Shown: positions 34,916 through 44,100 of the stretch, piece after piece | How positions within the stretch are numbered: position 1 is the first letter of the stretch | Layout: each line of letters starts with the position of its first letter | Origin: a bacterium | Lineage (GTDB): Bacteria > Oederibacteriota > CAKKQC01 | DNA: 64,000 nucleotides | Direction of reading: 5' to 3' | NCBI GenBank assembly: GCA_919901855.1 | Contig: CAKKQC010000040.1 | Coordinates: forward strand, 62,001-126,000 | Translations under genes and position numbers: made by a program | Notes under the pieces: generated by a model | What the model was told of the DNA's origin: nothing | Databases searched by the model: none | The model's input: only the letters and a program-made list of their open reading frames with translations

Positions 34916-35508
34916 TACTGATGATCGACAACTATGACAGCTTTACGTACAACCTCGTGCAATACCTGGGGGAGATGGGGGAAGATCTCGTCGTATTCCG
35001 GAACGACAAGATCACGATTTCGCGGATCGAGCGGCTGAAGCCGGCCTGCCTCGTCATGTCGCCGGGTCCCGGCCGCCCTGAGGACGCGGGTATCATGTGC
35101 GCCGCCATCCGCCACTTCACGGGGAAGATCCCGATCCTGGGGGTCTGCCTGGGCCACCAGGCGATCGGCCACGTCTTCGGCGGGAAGGTGCGGCAGGCGG
35201 CGAGGCTCATGCACGGCAAGACCTCACCCATCTACCACGACGGCGAGACGCTCTTCCGGAAGATGCCTAATCCATTCGAGGCGGCCCGGTATCACTCTCT
35301 CCTGGTAGAGAGGCGCGGCCTGCCGTCCTGCCTCAAGGTCTCGGCGTGGACGGAGGAGGGCGAGATCATGGGGCTTCGCCATGTGGATCAGCCGGTGGAA
35401 GGAGTGCAGTTCCACCCGGAATCGATCATGACCCAGGACGGGAAGGCCCTGCTCCGCAATTTCCTGGCCGGCGCGAAAGCCTGGCGGGCGAAGCGGCGGT
35501 CGGCTTAG
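34912..35508 (+). CDS. trpG: Anthranilate/aminodeoxychorismate synthase, glutamine amidotransferase subunit
   Basis: 198 residues. [20 protein letters not shown] start, [13 protein letters not shown], nucleophile Cys79 in [15 protein letters not shown] and the GVQFHPES motif. In many bacteria one such subunit serves both tryptophan and folate synthesis. Next gene begins at the base after the stop. Confidence 0.95.
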   Translation: MILMIDNYDSFTYNLVQYLGEMGEDLVVFRNDKITISRIERLKPACLVMSPGPGRPEDAGIMCAAIRHFTGKIPILGVCLGHQAIGHVFGGKVRQAARLMHGKTSPIYHDGETLFRKMPNPFEAARYHSLLVERRGLPSCLKVSAWTEEGEIMGLRHVDQPVEGVQFHPESIMTQDGKALLRNFLAGAKAWRAKRRSA

Positions 35509-36747
35509 TTGGGCCGAGCCGGACCGGCCGTTCTCCTGGCCGACGACCTGACCGGGGCCTGCGATGTCGGCATCGGGGCGCTCAGGGCCGGAACGAAGGT
35601 GCGATGCGTGTTCTTCCGCAGTGCCGGGATGCCCGTACCCGCGGGCGGAGTCACCGTGCTGGATCTCGAGACGCGGCGGCTGTCGCGCGCGGCCGCGGTG
35701 CAAAGGGCGATCCGGGCGGGGCGGTGGCTGAAGCGGGCCGGCGTCCGGCCCGGATATTTCAAGATCGATTCCACCCTGCGCGGGCATCCAGTCGCCGAGG
35801 CCGAGGCGATCCGGGTGGCCACGGGGCGCCGGCTGATCTGGTTCGTGCCCGCGAATCCGTCGATGGGGCGGACGACGGTCGGCGGGCACCAATTCGTGCA
35901 CGGCGAGGCTCTCGAGTCGACGGCATACGTCCGGGATCCCCTCCACCCCGTGAAGACGGGCGACCTGCTCGAGCTGGCGGCAAAGGAGCTGGGGGGCCGC
36001 GCGTGCGCGCACCTGCCCCTTGCCGAGCTGGGGCGGGGCGCTGCCCACGTGCGGAGCCTGCGCCGCGGCTGGCTTGGCGGCGGGGTGCGGCTCGTGGTCG
36101 CGGATATCGTCAGGGAGTCCGACCTGGCGAGGCTCGCGGCGTGCATCCCGGCCGACGACCTGGCGGTGGGGGCGGCCGCCCTCGCCGCCCATCTCTTCGG
36201 TCGTCCCGGTAGCCCGGCCGTTCGGGCGTCCGCCCGAACGGCCCAAGCAAGCCCCCTCGTTTCGAGGGGACTTGCCGTGATCGGGAGCCTGAATCCGCTG
36301 ACGGCGACCCAGGTGGCGCGGGCAGGAGGTCTGCGGGGCGTCCGCGTCCGGCGGTTGGCGTCCGACGATCTGCGCAGGGGGATCGCGGTGCCGGCCGCGC
36401 CGGAGTGCCGGTGGCTGATCCTCGCGCTCGATCCCGCCCGGTTCAGGCGCCTGCTGGCCGCCCGGTCGTGGCAGGGAGAGCGGATCGCGCGGGGGCTGGC
36501 GCGTCTGGCCGCGAAGGCGTCCGCGCTCCGGGCGCCCGACGTTCTGCTGCTGTCCGGCGGGCTCACGGCGGCCGCGGTGTGCGAGGCGATGGGGATCCCG
36601 GAACTGCGGCTGCGGCGGGAGGTGGAGGCCGGGCTGGTGGCGTCCGAGGCCGACGGGCCGGCCGGGCGCCTCACTGTGCTGACGAAGCCGGGGGGATTCG
36701 GATCGAAGGACGCGCTGGCGGTGATCATGAGGGGAGGCCGGACATGA
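35509..36747 (+). CDS. DUF1537-family four-carbon acid sugar kinase-like protein
   Basis: 412 residues from a TTG immediately after the trpG stop. The N-terminal domain (VLLADDLTGACDVGIGALRA, FKIDSTLRGHP, NPSMGRTTVGGHQFVHG) and C-terminal nucleotide-binding domain (AVIGSLNPLTATQV, LLLSGGLTAAAV, LTVLTKPGGFG) match the OtnK/DtnK family, which phosphorylates sugar acids such as threonate or erythronate. Its usual partner genes are absent; here it sits between trpG and yicC. The linker between the two domains (residues 236-256) is encoded by two DNA palindromes. It overlaps yicC by ATGA. Substrate unknown. Confidence 0.85.
   Translation: MGRAGPAVLLADDLTGACDVGIGALRAGTKVRCVFFRSAGMPVPAGGVTVLDLETRRLSRAAAVQRAIRAGRWLKRAGVRPGYFKIDSTLRGHPVAEAEAIRVATGRRLIWFVPANPSMGRTTVGGHQFVHGEALESTAYVRDPLHPVKTGDLLELAAKELGGRACAHLPLAELGRGAAHVRSLRRGWLGGGVRLVVADIVRESDLARLAACIPADDLAVGAAALAAHLFGRPGSPAVRASARTAQASPLVSRGLAVIGSLNPLTATQVARAGGLRGVRVRRLASDDLRRGIAVPAAPECRWLILALDPARFRRLLAARSWQGERIARGLARLAAKASALRAPDVLLLSGGLTAAAVCEAMGIPELRLRREVEAGLVASEADGPAGRLTVLTKPGGFGSKDALAVIMRGGRT
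36216..36275 (+). repeat. Two consecutive palindromes inside a coding sequence
   Basis: First: 13-bp perfect arms GGCCGTTCGGGCG / CGCCCGAACGGCC with a 2-base loop (36216-36243). Second: 13-bp arms GCAAGCCCCCTCG / CGAGGGGACTTGC with one mismatch and loop TTT (36247-36275). They encode the linker between the two domains of the DUF1537 protein without breaking the frame. Confidence 0.9.
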
Positions 36748-37634
36748 CGGATCGACCGGGAGTGGCCTACAGCATGAGCGGGTTCGGCCGGGGCGCCGTC
36801 GAGGCGGACGGTATCCGGGTGTCCTGCGAGATGCGAACCGTGAACCAGCGCGGCCTCGACATTTCCCTCTCCCTTCCGGCCACGTTGCTCTGGGCGGACC
36901 CGCTCCTTCGGAAGATGGTCTCGGGGGCCGTGCATCGCGGGCGCGTGGACCTCAACCTTTCCGTGTCCGCCGGGGAGTCCCGGGGCGGGGGCGCGCTCCT
37001 GGATGCCGTGCTGGCGGCCCGGTGGGCGGCGGAACTCGGCAGGCTCGCGAAGCGTCTCCACCTCGATCGACCCCGGGTGGATGCGCTTCTCGCCATCCCG
37101 GGCGTGGTCAGACCGAAGGCTTTTGCCCCGGCCCCGGCGCGACTCAACCCCCTGATCCGGCGGGCGTTCGATTCGGCCCTGAAGCGGCTGCTGGTCATGC
37201 GCCGCCGGGAGGGGCAGGCGCTGGCCGCCGACCTTGGCCGGCGATTCGACCGGCTCGAGAGGCTGGCGGCGGGGGTGCGGGCGGATTGGCCGGCGGCCGC
37301 GGCCCGGCAACAGGACCGGCTGACGGCGCGCCTCAAGGAGGCGCTGGAGCGGATGGGGGAGGAACGTCGGAGTGCCCGCGATATCGTCACGGCTCTCGAG
37401 CGGGGGGACGTCAGCGAGGAGCTGACCCGGATCGCGAGCCATCTCGACCAGTGCCGCGGGGCCCTGCGGGCGGGTTCCCCGGCCGGGCGTCAGCTCGAGT
37501 TCCTGGCGGCGGAGCTCCAGCGCGAGACCAATACGACGGGGGCCAAGTCGATCGACGCCGGGATTACCCGGACCGTCGTCGCGATGAAGGAGGAGGTCGA
37601 GCGTATCCGGGAACAGGTGGCGAACCTTGAGTAA
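36744..37634 (+). CDS. yicC: YicC-family endoribonuclease
   Basis: 296 residues, from the ATG that overlaps the preceding stop. N-terminal SMSGFGRGAVEADGIRVSCE, VNQRGLDISLSLP, and the C-terminal ERGDVSEELTRIASHLDQCR with RQLEFLAAELQRETNTTGAK and IDAGITRTVVAMKEEVERIR are diagnostic. YicC proteins are RNases that affect small-RNA turnover. The placement directly before gmk is the common bacterial order. Confidence 0.94.
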   Translation: MTDRPGVAYSMSGFGRGAVEADGIRVSCEMRTVNQRGLDISLSLPATLLWADPLLRKMVSGAVHRGRVDLNLSVSAGESRGGGALLDAVLAARWAAELGRLAKRLHLDRPRVDALLAIPGVVRPKAFAPAPARLNPLIRRAFDSALKRLLVMRRREGQALAADLGRRFDRLERLAAGVRADWPAAAARQQDRLTARLKEALERMGEERRSARDIVTALERGDVSEELTRIASHLDQCRGALRAGSPAGRQLEFLAAELQRETNTTGAKSIDAGITRTVVAMKEEVERIREQVANLE

Positions 37635-38199
37635 CCGCGGATTCCCCGTTGTCATCTCGTCCCCGTCGGGCGGCGGCAAGACCACCATCGCGGGAGCCCT
37701 GCTGGCGGCGCTGCCGTTCCTCCGGAAATCCCGCTCCACGACGACCCGCCAACCGAGGCCGGGTGAGCGTCCGGGCGTGGACTACGAGTTCGTTACGGGA
37801 GAGGTGTTCGAGCAGCGCAAGGCGGCGGGGGCGTTCGCAGAGTGGGCCAGCGTCCACGGTCACGGGTACGGGACTCCAAGGGAATACGTGGACGAGACGT
37901 GCTCCGCCGGGCACTGCCCGCTCCTCGTGATCGACATTCAGGGCGGGCGCGCGGTCCGGCGCGCGTATCCGGCCGCCCTGCTCGTGTTCCTCATGCCGCC
38001 CTCGCTGGACGAGGTCGCGCGGCGCCTGGGGGCCCGGCGGAGCGAGCCGGACGCGCGGCTGGAGGCCCGGCTGGGCAATGCCCCGGGGGAGATTGCGGCG
38101 GGGCTCGAATACGACTATATTGTTATGAACGCGTCGATTGAGCTTGCCATTGAGCAGGTGAGACAGGTTCTGTTGCGCGAACGCGAAACCCGTTCATGA
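37627..38199 (+). CDS. gmk: Guanylate kinase
   Basis: 190 residues from a TTG that overlaps the yicC end by 8 bases. P-loop SSPSGGGKTTI, STTTRQPRPGE, GVDYEFVTGEVFEQR, TPREYVDE, VIDIQGGRAVRRAYP and YDYIVMNAS match guanylate kinase, which converts GMP to GDP. Arg-poor lid compared with relatives; otherwise normal length. Confidence 0.95.
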   Translation: MSNRGFPVVISSPSGGGKTTIAGALLAALPFLRKSRSTTTRQPRPGERPGVDYEFVTGEVFEQRKAAGAFAEWASVHGHGYGTPREYVDETCSAGHCPLLVIDIQGGRAVRRAYPAALLVFLMPPSLDEVARRLGARRSEPDARLEARLGNAPGEIAAGLEYDYIVMNASIELAIEQVRQVLLRERETRS

Positions 38200-38253
38200 T
38201 CCGGCCGGCTTCATCAAGTTCGCCGAACGCTGTCGAGAGTCCGAGGAGGTAGC

Positions 38254-38469
38254 ATGAAGAGAACCGAGATTCCGCCGCACGAGGAATTGATGTACAAGAT
38301 CAAGAACAAGTACGAGTTCATCCTGGCGGTATCCAAGCGTGCGCGGATGCTGGTTGAAGGCGCCCCCGCGGCCGAGGGCATCGAGGGCGTGAAGCCGACG
38401 ACGAAGGCGCTGGGCGAGATCCTCCATGGCAAGATCCCGTGGACCATCCACGAGGATCCGGACAAATAA
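38254..38469 (+). CDS. rpoZ: RNA polymerase omega subunit
   Basis: 71 residues. MYKIKNKYEFILAVSKRARM, then VKPTTKALGEILHGKI, fits the omega family, which assists assembly of RNA polymerase. The ATG follows GAGGAGG at 38244-38250. Between gmk and coaBC, as in many bacteria. Confidence 0.9.
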   Translation: MKRTEIPPHEELMYKIKNKYEFILAVSKRARMLVEGAPAAEGIEGVKPTTKALGEILHGKIPWTIHEDPDK

Positions 38470-38494
38470 CCCCGCCCCCAATTCCTTGTCGACC

Positions 38495-39748
38495 GTGAGG
38501 TCCCGCCGGCCGTCCGGACTTCGCAAGGCGCCCGCCGCCGCGAGGCGATCATCGCCTGACCGGCCCGCAATCCTGCTGGGCGTGTCGGGTTCCATCGCGG
38601 CCTACAAGGCAGCCGAACTCGCCAGCCGGCTGACCCAGGACGGGAACGAAGTGCTGACGGTCATGACCCGCGCCGCGACCGAGTTCGTGGCTCCGCTCAC
38701 GTTCCAGACGCTGACGGGCCAGCCGGTCGGGGTGGACATGTTCGCCGAGCGGAAGGGATCGAAGGTCGAGCACATCGCCCTGGCTCGCCGGCCGGCGGTC
38801 GCCTTGATCGCCCCGGCGACCGCCGATCTCCTGGCCAAACTGGCGCAGGGGCGTGGCGACGACCTGCTCACGACCGCCGTCCTCGCGACGACTGCTCCGG
38901 TGCTCGTGGCGCCCGCCATGAACGCGGCCATGTGGGCCAATCCGGCGGTGCAGGCCAATGTGGCGGCCCTGGTCCGCCGCGGCATGGAAGTCATCGAGCC
39001 CGGCGTCGGGGCCCTGGCGTGCGGCGAGACGGGTCCCGGACGGATGGCCGACCTCGACGTGATCCTGGCTTCCGTACGGAAACACCTGGCGGTGTCGGAG
39101 GCCTGGGCGGGACGGGGCGTGCTCGTGAGCGCGGGACCCACCCGGGAGCCGCTGGACGGCGTCCGCTATATAAGCAACGGGTCGTCCGGGCGCATGGGCT
39201 TCGAGATCGCGGCCGCGGCCCGCCGGCGCGGCGCGGAGGTTGTCCTGGTGACCGGCCCCTCCGCTCTCGCGGTACCGTTCGGCGTCCGGGTCGTTCGCGT
39301 GACCACGGGCGAGGAGATGCGGAAGGCCGTACTCGCGCACTTCCCGAAGTGCGACCTGCTCGTCAAGGCGGCGGCGGTGACCGACTACCGGCCCCGTTCC
39401 GCGAAGCCGGGGAAGACCAAGGCGGGTCATTGGGACGTCCCGCTCGAGAAGGTCCCGAACATTCTGGCCGAAGTGTCGAAGCGCCGGATGAAGGGCCAGG
39501 TGCTCGTCGGGTTCGCCGCGGAGGTGGGGGACCCCGAGGCGGAGGGGGCGCGAAAGCTGTCCGAGCGGCGCCTGGACCTCCTGGTGGCCAACTCCCTCGA
39601 CGAGGCGGGGTCGGGATTCGGCAGCGAGACCAACCGGGCCGTGCTCATGTTCCCGGGCGGTCGCCGGGATCGCTTGCCGGTCATGTCCAAGACCGAGCTG
39701 GCGGACCGGATACTGGACGCGGTGGCGCCGCTGTTCCGGAAGGCCTGA
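38495..39748 (+). CDS. coaBC: Bifunctional phosphopantothenoylcysteine decarboxylase/phosphopantothenate-cysteine ligase
   Basis: 417 residues from GTG at 38495; a TTG at 38486 is equally possible. The CoaC part has GVSGSIAAYKAAELASRL, the active-site His in VEHIALAR and APAMNAAMW (PxMNxxMW motif). The CoaB part has VLVSAGPTREPLDGVRYISN and SSGRMGFEIA, KAAAVTDYRP and a C-terminal NxxDxxG-like VANSLDEAGSGFGSETN. Together they make 4'-phosphopantetheine, the precursor used by CoaE (16978). Confidence 0.95.
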   Translation: MRSRRPSGLRKAPAAARRSSPDRPAILLGVSGSIAAYKAAELASRLTQDGNEVLTVMTRAATEFVAPLTFQTLTGQPVGVDMFAERKGSKVEHIALARRPAVALIAPATADLLAKLAQGRGDDLLTTAVLATTAPVLVAPAMNAAMWANPAVQANVAALVRRGMEVIEPGVGALACGETGPGRMADLDVILASVRKHLAVSEAWAGRGVLVSAGPTREPLDGVRYISNGSSGRMGFEIAAAARRRGAEVVLVTGPSALAVPFGVRVVRVTTGEEMRKAVLAHFPKCDLLVKAAAVTDYRPRSAKPGKTKAGHWDVPLEKVPNILAEVSKRRMKGQVLVGFAAEVGDPEAEGARKLSERRLDLLVANSLDEAGSGFGSETNRAVLMFPGGRRDRLPVMSKTELADRILDAVAPLFRKA

Positions 39749-39768
39749 CCGGGGACAGCCTTCCGACT

Positions 39769-39784
39769 TGTGATATTGATCACA
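39769..39784 (+). promoter_or_regulatory. CRP-type palindromic operator upstream of the MBL-fold gene
   Basis: TGTGATATTGATCACA matches the CRP core TGTGA-N6-TCACA exactly, including the inner T/A. Its centre lies about 42 bases before a start predicted from TACGCT (39807-39812), the distance of class II activation. The binding protein is unknown; no crp gene is in the window. Confidence 0.65.
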
Positions 39785-39868
39785 TGAGGCTGACTGGGTA
39801 AACCTGTACGCTCAAGGTGGATTGGTGGGACGCGGAACGTTGTTTGAAGGTTCAGGGAGGTCGCAGAC

Positions 39869-40693
39869 GTGAAAGTCCGGTACATGGGCGTGCGAGGGAG
39901 TATCCCGTGCCCGGGGACGGCGACCCTGCGGCTGGGCGGCAACACTTCGTGCGTCGAGGTCGCGGCGGACGGCGAGACGATCATTCTCGACGCCGGATCC
40001 GGCATCCGCTCACTGGGCAACCGGCTGATGAAGGAGGGCAAGCCAGTCCGGGCGAGCATCTTCTTCACGCACGTGCATCACGACCACATCCAGGGTCTCC
40101 CGTTCTTCGTGCCCGCCTTCCTGCCGACCACCCAGCTCAAGATCTACGGGGAACGCAAGGGCGACTTTGGAATCCGCGAAATCATCAGCGGGGTCATGAC
40201 CGCGCCGTTCTTCCCCGTTCCCATCGCCGCGTTGCGCGCCCAGATCGAGTACCACGACATCAAGGAGGGCGACGCCGTCAAGGTCGGGGCGAACGTGACC
40301 GTGATCGCGGGCCGGCTGAACCACCCCAACGGCGCCCTGGGATACCGGATCGAGTCGGTCGAGAAGGGACGCAAGCGCGTCTTCGCTCACATTACCGACA
40401 CCGAGCACGGGGCCGAGCCCGACCAGAACGTCATCGCCCTTATTCGCGACGCGGACGCGTTCTCCTACGACTCCTCCTACACCCCCCAGGAGTACGAGAC
40501 CAAGAAGGGCTGGGGCCACTCCACCTGGGCCGAGGGGATCAAGCTGGCGAAGCTGGCGCGGGCGAAGCGTTACCTGCTCTGGCACCACGATCCGTCGCAC
40601 AGCGACAAGGACATGGAGAAGATCCTGGCCGAGGCTCGCAAGGAGTTCAAGGCCACCCTGCTCTCCTACGAGGGGCTGGAGCTCTCGCTCTGA
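39869..40693 (+). CDS. Metallo-beta-lactamase-fold hydrolase
   Basis: 274 residues from GTG with GGGAGG 10 bases upstream. MKVRYMGVRGSIPCPG and LRLGGNTSCVEV begin the fold. Metal ligands: HVHHDH at residues 68-73, HPNGALGYRIE, HITDTEHG (Asp) and WHHDPSHSD. This matches PhnP/RNase Z-like phosphodiesterases of the type often found next to signalling genes; the substrate may be a cyclic nucleotide, cyclic phosphate or RNA. The CRP-type site upstream suggests control by a cyclic-nucleotide or similar sensor. Confidence 0.85.
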   Translation: MKVRYMGVRGSIPCPGTATLRLGGNTSCVEVAADGETIILDAGSGIRSLGNRLMKEGKPVRASIFFTHVHHDHIQGLPFFVPAFLPTTQLKIYGERKGDFGIREIISGVMTAPFFPVPIAALRAQIEYHDIKEGDAVKVGANVTVIAGRLNHPNGALGYRIESVEKGRKRVFAHITDTEHGAEPDQNVIALIRDADAFSYDSSYTPQEYETKKGWGHSTWAEGIKLAKLARAKRYLLWHHDPSHSDKDMEKILAEARKEFKATLLSYEGLELSL

Positions 40694-40814
40694 CCCGGGG
40701 GGTTCCGCCGGCGAATCCCGGGTTCGACTGTTCAACTGACACTTCCAGGCGTCAATCCCGGGGTTTCTGACATCCCCTGAGCGCGGAAACACTGGCCGGG
40801 GGACGGGACCCGAC

Positions 40815-40831
40815 TTGGCCCGATTCCTGCA
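40815..40831 (+). promoter_or_regulatory. Sigma-54-like promoter
   Basis: TTGGCCCGATTCCTGCA matches the -24/-12 consensus YTGGCACGRNNNTTGCW at 15 of 17 positions, with GG and GC in place and the required ten bases between them. Start expected about 40843. Target is either a small RNA ending at 41032 or the leader of the giant gene. Confidence 0.45.
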
Positions 40832-40934
40832 GTATGTAGTCTGTGACGCGTCGGTCTAGAGTCGGCGCGATGGGTGAGATCGGATTGGTTGTCGAAGGGT
40901 GCCTAGTTCGGTAGCGAGACGGTACAGGAGCCGG

Positions 40935-41034
40935 CGAAAAAAAAGACGCCGGTGGATTGTTGAGCCCTCCCTCAAAAGCTCTATTCCTGTGTCCGCGTGC
41001 TCTCGTGCCGGACTGGCACCCTTCTTTTTTTTCG
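40935..41034 (+). repeat. Inverted repeat with A8 and T8 tracts
   Basis: CGAAAAAAAAGA (40935-40946) and TCTTTTTTTTCG (41023-41034) are perfect 12-bp complements 76 bases apart, striking in DNA of this composition. The T tract belongs to the + strand terminator; the A tract is flanked by CCGGCG / CGCCGG and could end minus-strand transcripts. Confidence 0.75.
41005..41032 (+). terminator. Intrinsic terminator upstream of the giant gene
   Basis: Stem GTGCCG / TGGCAC (one G-U pair) with loop GAC, five bases, then T8 (41025-41032). It would end transcripts coming from the MBL-fold gene or from the sigma-54-like promoter. Confidence 0.7.
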
Positions 41035-41158
41035 GGGGGACGGGTCTCGTTGTCAGAACCGTCAGGGGCGTCAGCAGACTGACGCCGCAAGCGCTTTCCG
41101 GACCATGAGCCCCCCCATTAGCTGCGTTGCCGCCTACCCGTATTCCCCCCGATTCCGG

Positions 41159-41164
41159 TAAATT
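41159..41164 (+). promoter_or_regulatory. -10-like box at the giant gene
   Basis: TAAATT, seven bases, then ATG at 41172. Similar to the leaderless arrangement with one base more. No -35 seen. Confidence 0.35.
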
Positions 41165-41171
41165 AGACGCG

Positions 41172-44100
41172 ATGCGTCCCGCCCGACCGCCCGGTCGCGT
41201 ATCCGCCCTGAGGTTCTTGCCACGCTTCCTCTGTTTGTCCCTGGCGGTTTTCGCGTTCCTGACGGTTTCAGCTGTCCACGCCGCACCGCCTCCGCCGGTC
41301 GTCGCCGGTGTCGCCGGCCCGCATCTCGCGACCCTCTCCTGGCAGGTGGCAGCGACGAATCTCGGCAACGGCCAGCCGATCACGTGCTACCGGATTTTCC
41401 GGGCGACCGGGGTGGACGGGCCTTTCAGCGAGATCCACCGGTTCGCCATGCCGCCCGGCGGGTTCGTCGATGGCAGCGTGACAATCTTCGTCGACCCGGC
41501 CGCCGCCCCGACGTTCGGGCACTCCTACACGTACTACGTCGGCGTCTACGACGCGCTCAACCTGTCCGGCGATTCCCTGAAGGTCACGGTGACGCCTGGA
41601 TGGGCGGCGTGGCCCATGGGCCGGAATGATTCATTCCGGTCCGGCCGGAGCGCCGGGGTGGTTCCCACGCCGCCCGTCGAGCTCTGGGAGACCCAGGGCG
41701 TCAACAACTTCCCGCGGAACATGATCCACCATGCCGGGGTGCTCTACTGCCCGGGAGAGATGGCGGACATCTACGCCTATGACGCGTTCACGGGTACGCA
41801 GCTCTTCAGCTTGAGCGTGGGCTCGAGCATATATTTCAGCGCGCCTGTCGTGGGTCCCCAGGGGATCCTGTATGCGACCCTCGACACCACCAACACGGCG
41901 GCGACGCTCACCGCGCACGCCACGCCGTCCCTGGCCATGAAATGGAGTCAGCCGGTGACGGAACCCAAGGGGCTTTCGCTCTGCAACATGGATCCCGTGA
42001 TCGCCTCGAACGGGCTGGTCATCTGGGGTAACGACGCCGGCGACGCCGTCGCGGTCCGGGACGCGGGGACGTATGGTGCGACCGTGTGGATCAACTCCAA
42101 CGCGGCCGGGGCGTGCGACGGCGACACGGTCGTGCTCATGAATGGGAATCTCGTATTCCTGCGGCGAAAGGCGGCGCCGCCGCACGACGTGGTCTGCGTG
42201 ACGTCCGGGGGGGCGCCGGTCTGGACGCGCACGATCGACGGCACGATGTCCACGCACGCCTACGCGGCCCAGCTTGCGGTGGGGCCGACCGGACGGATTC
42301 ACGCGGGCACGACCTCCCTGCTGGCTCTCAACGACGACGGCAGTTACGCGTGGCGGTATGGCGCTCCCGGTATCATCACCGGGCTGGCCGCCCAGGCCGA
42401 CGGCGGGGTCGTGATCACGACCGAGGGCGCCGCGTTCCGGGTGGAGTCGGTCGATCCGACCGGCTCGCTCCGGTGGTCCCGGACCGTGCACGGGAACGAC
42501 GTCGCGGAGATCTCGCCGGCCGTGATCACCGCCGACGGGAAGGTGATAGCGACATTCGCGGACGGTACCAACCCCAAGGCCCTGGGACTCCTCGGGTTCC
42601 GGGAGTCGGACGGCCTCCTGCTCTGGCAGTGGGATTCGCCGGAGACGCAGACGTGGGCGGAGTTGATCTCGTCACCGGTGGTGACCCCGGACGGGCGAAT
42701 CTACGTGGCCCTCTACGACGCCATTTACTGCCTTGCCTCTCCCGCGGTCGTCACCGTTTCGAAGACCGCGAGCCCCCCACTAGTGCACGCTGGCGGTGAG
42801 GTCCTCTCGTATACCGTTTCGTGGAGCAATGCGAGCGGGATGACGGGCCAGAACTTGTGCCTCTGGGACACCCTGCCGGCGGGCCTCGGCTACGCCGCGG
42901 GGAGCTTCGCCGCCACGGTCGAAGCGGGAGCGACAGTGTCCCCATCGTACGCGACGTCGTGGGCGGGGCCCTGGACGGCGGGAGAGCCGGCCGACGGGAC
43001 GTCCGCGCCGCTGCTCCTGCGCTGGGCCGTCTCGCGGGTCGGTGGACTCCAGTCGGGCCGGCTCACGTTCGGCGCCCGGGTGCAGGGCTCGGTGCCGGAC
43101 GGGACCTGGATCGGGAACGCGGCCGGCGGGACGTTGTTCGACGGGTCCGCCTCGCCCTACATCCAGAGCGCGGTCGCAAGCGCGACGGTCGTCAACCAGA
43201 CGATCGCGCCGGGCGGGCTGACCGCTCTCGGGCAGAACCAGCAGGCGGACCTGAACTGGTCCCCGGCGTGGGCCGGCGGCTATCCCGTCTCTTTCTATCA
43301 GGTCTTCCGGGCGCCGGATCCTGCCGGACCGTACGCGCAGACCGGTGTCACGGCGCCGGCCGGCCCCCTGACCGGATCGGCCACCGATTTCACCGACGGG
43401 GGGCTGGTCAACGGCTCGTCCTATTGGTACCGGGTACGTGCGGTGGACATCCTGCTGATCCCGGGGCCGTGGTCGCAGACGGCGTGCGGGAGGCCCCTGG
43501 ACTCCGCTCTCAATCCGCCGACGGCGTGCGCGGCTTGGGGCCTCGCGGGAACGGGCAACCGCGTCCTGGTCGCGTGGATGCCCGGTCCGTCCGGTACCCA
43601 TCCGGCCACCGGCTACGCCGTGTACCGCACCTCATTCCCCGGCGTTCCCGTTGCCGAAATGCCGATCGGGGTCACGGCCGGATCGGCGTCCTGGTTCGTC
43701 GGCGCGGTCGACGGCGCGGGCGTCAACCGGTTCTACGTGAGATCGCTGGGCTCGGTATCCGATCCGTCGCCGTTCTCGGGTCCCGTGAGCATCTCGGGCT
43801 CGCCGCCCGCGACGCCGGGCTGGCTGACGGCGGCCGGGAGCGACGGGCTGGTTCGGCTCCAGTGGAGTCCTGCCGGGGCGGGAACCTTCCCGGTGTCCGG
43901 CTACCGGGTCTACCGGGCGACCTACGCGGGAGGCTGGAGCGTACCCGCCTCCCGACCGCCCGTGCTGGCGACGGTCTGGGGGCTCTGGACCACGGTCTGG
44001 ATCGACACGGGTGCGGCAAACGGGACCGCGTACTGGTACACGGTCGACGCGTTCGACGACCGCGCCCCGCCGAACGAGAGCGGGAACTCGAACCAGGCCA

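Larger units (their letters stand above)
40694..41171 (+). other. 478-base gap without a protein gene
   Basis: No convincing coding frame. It holds a sigma-54-like promoter (40815-40831), an intrinsic terminator (41005-41032), a pair of complementary A8/T8 tracts (40935-41034) and a -10-like TAAATT just before the giant gene. The first 120 bases contain only weak repeats of CCCGGGGTT type. Confidence 0.7.

Noticed and set aside
40694-41000. A c-di-GMP (GEMM) riboswitch, suggested by GGAAACACTGGCC near 40790
   Set aside because: The required GCAAA and second-stem tetraloop-receptor parts are missing.
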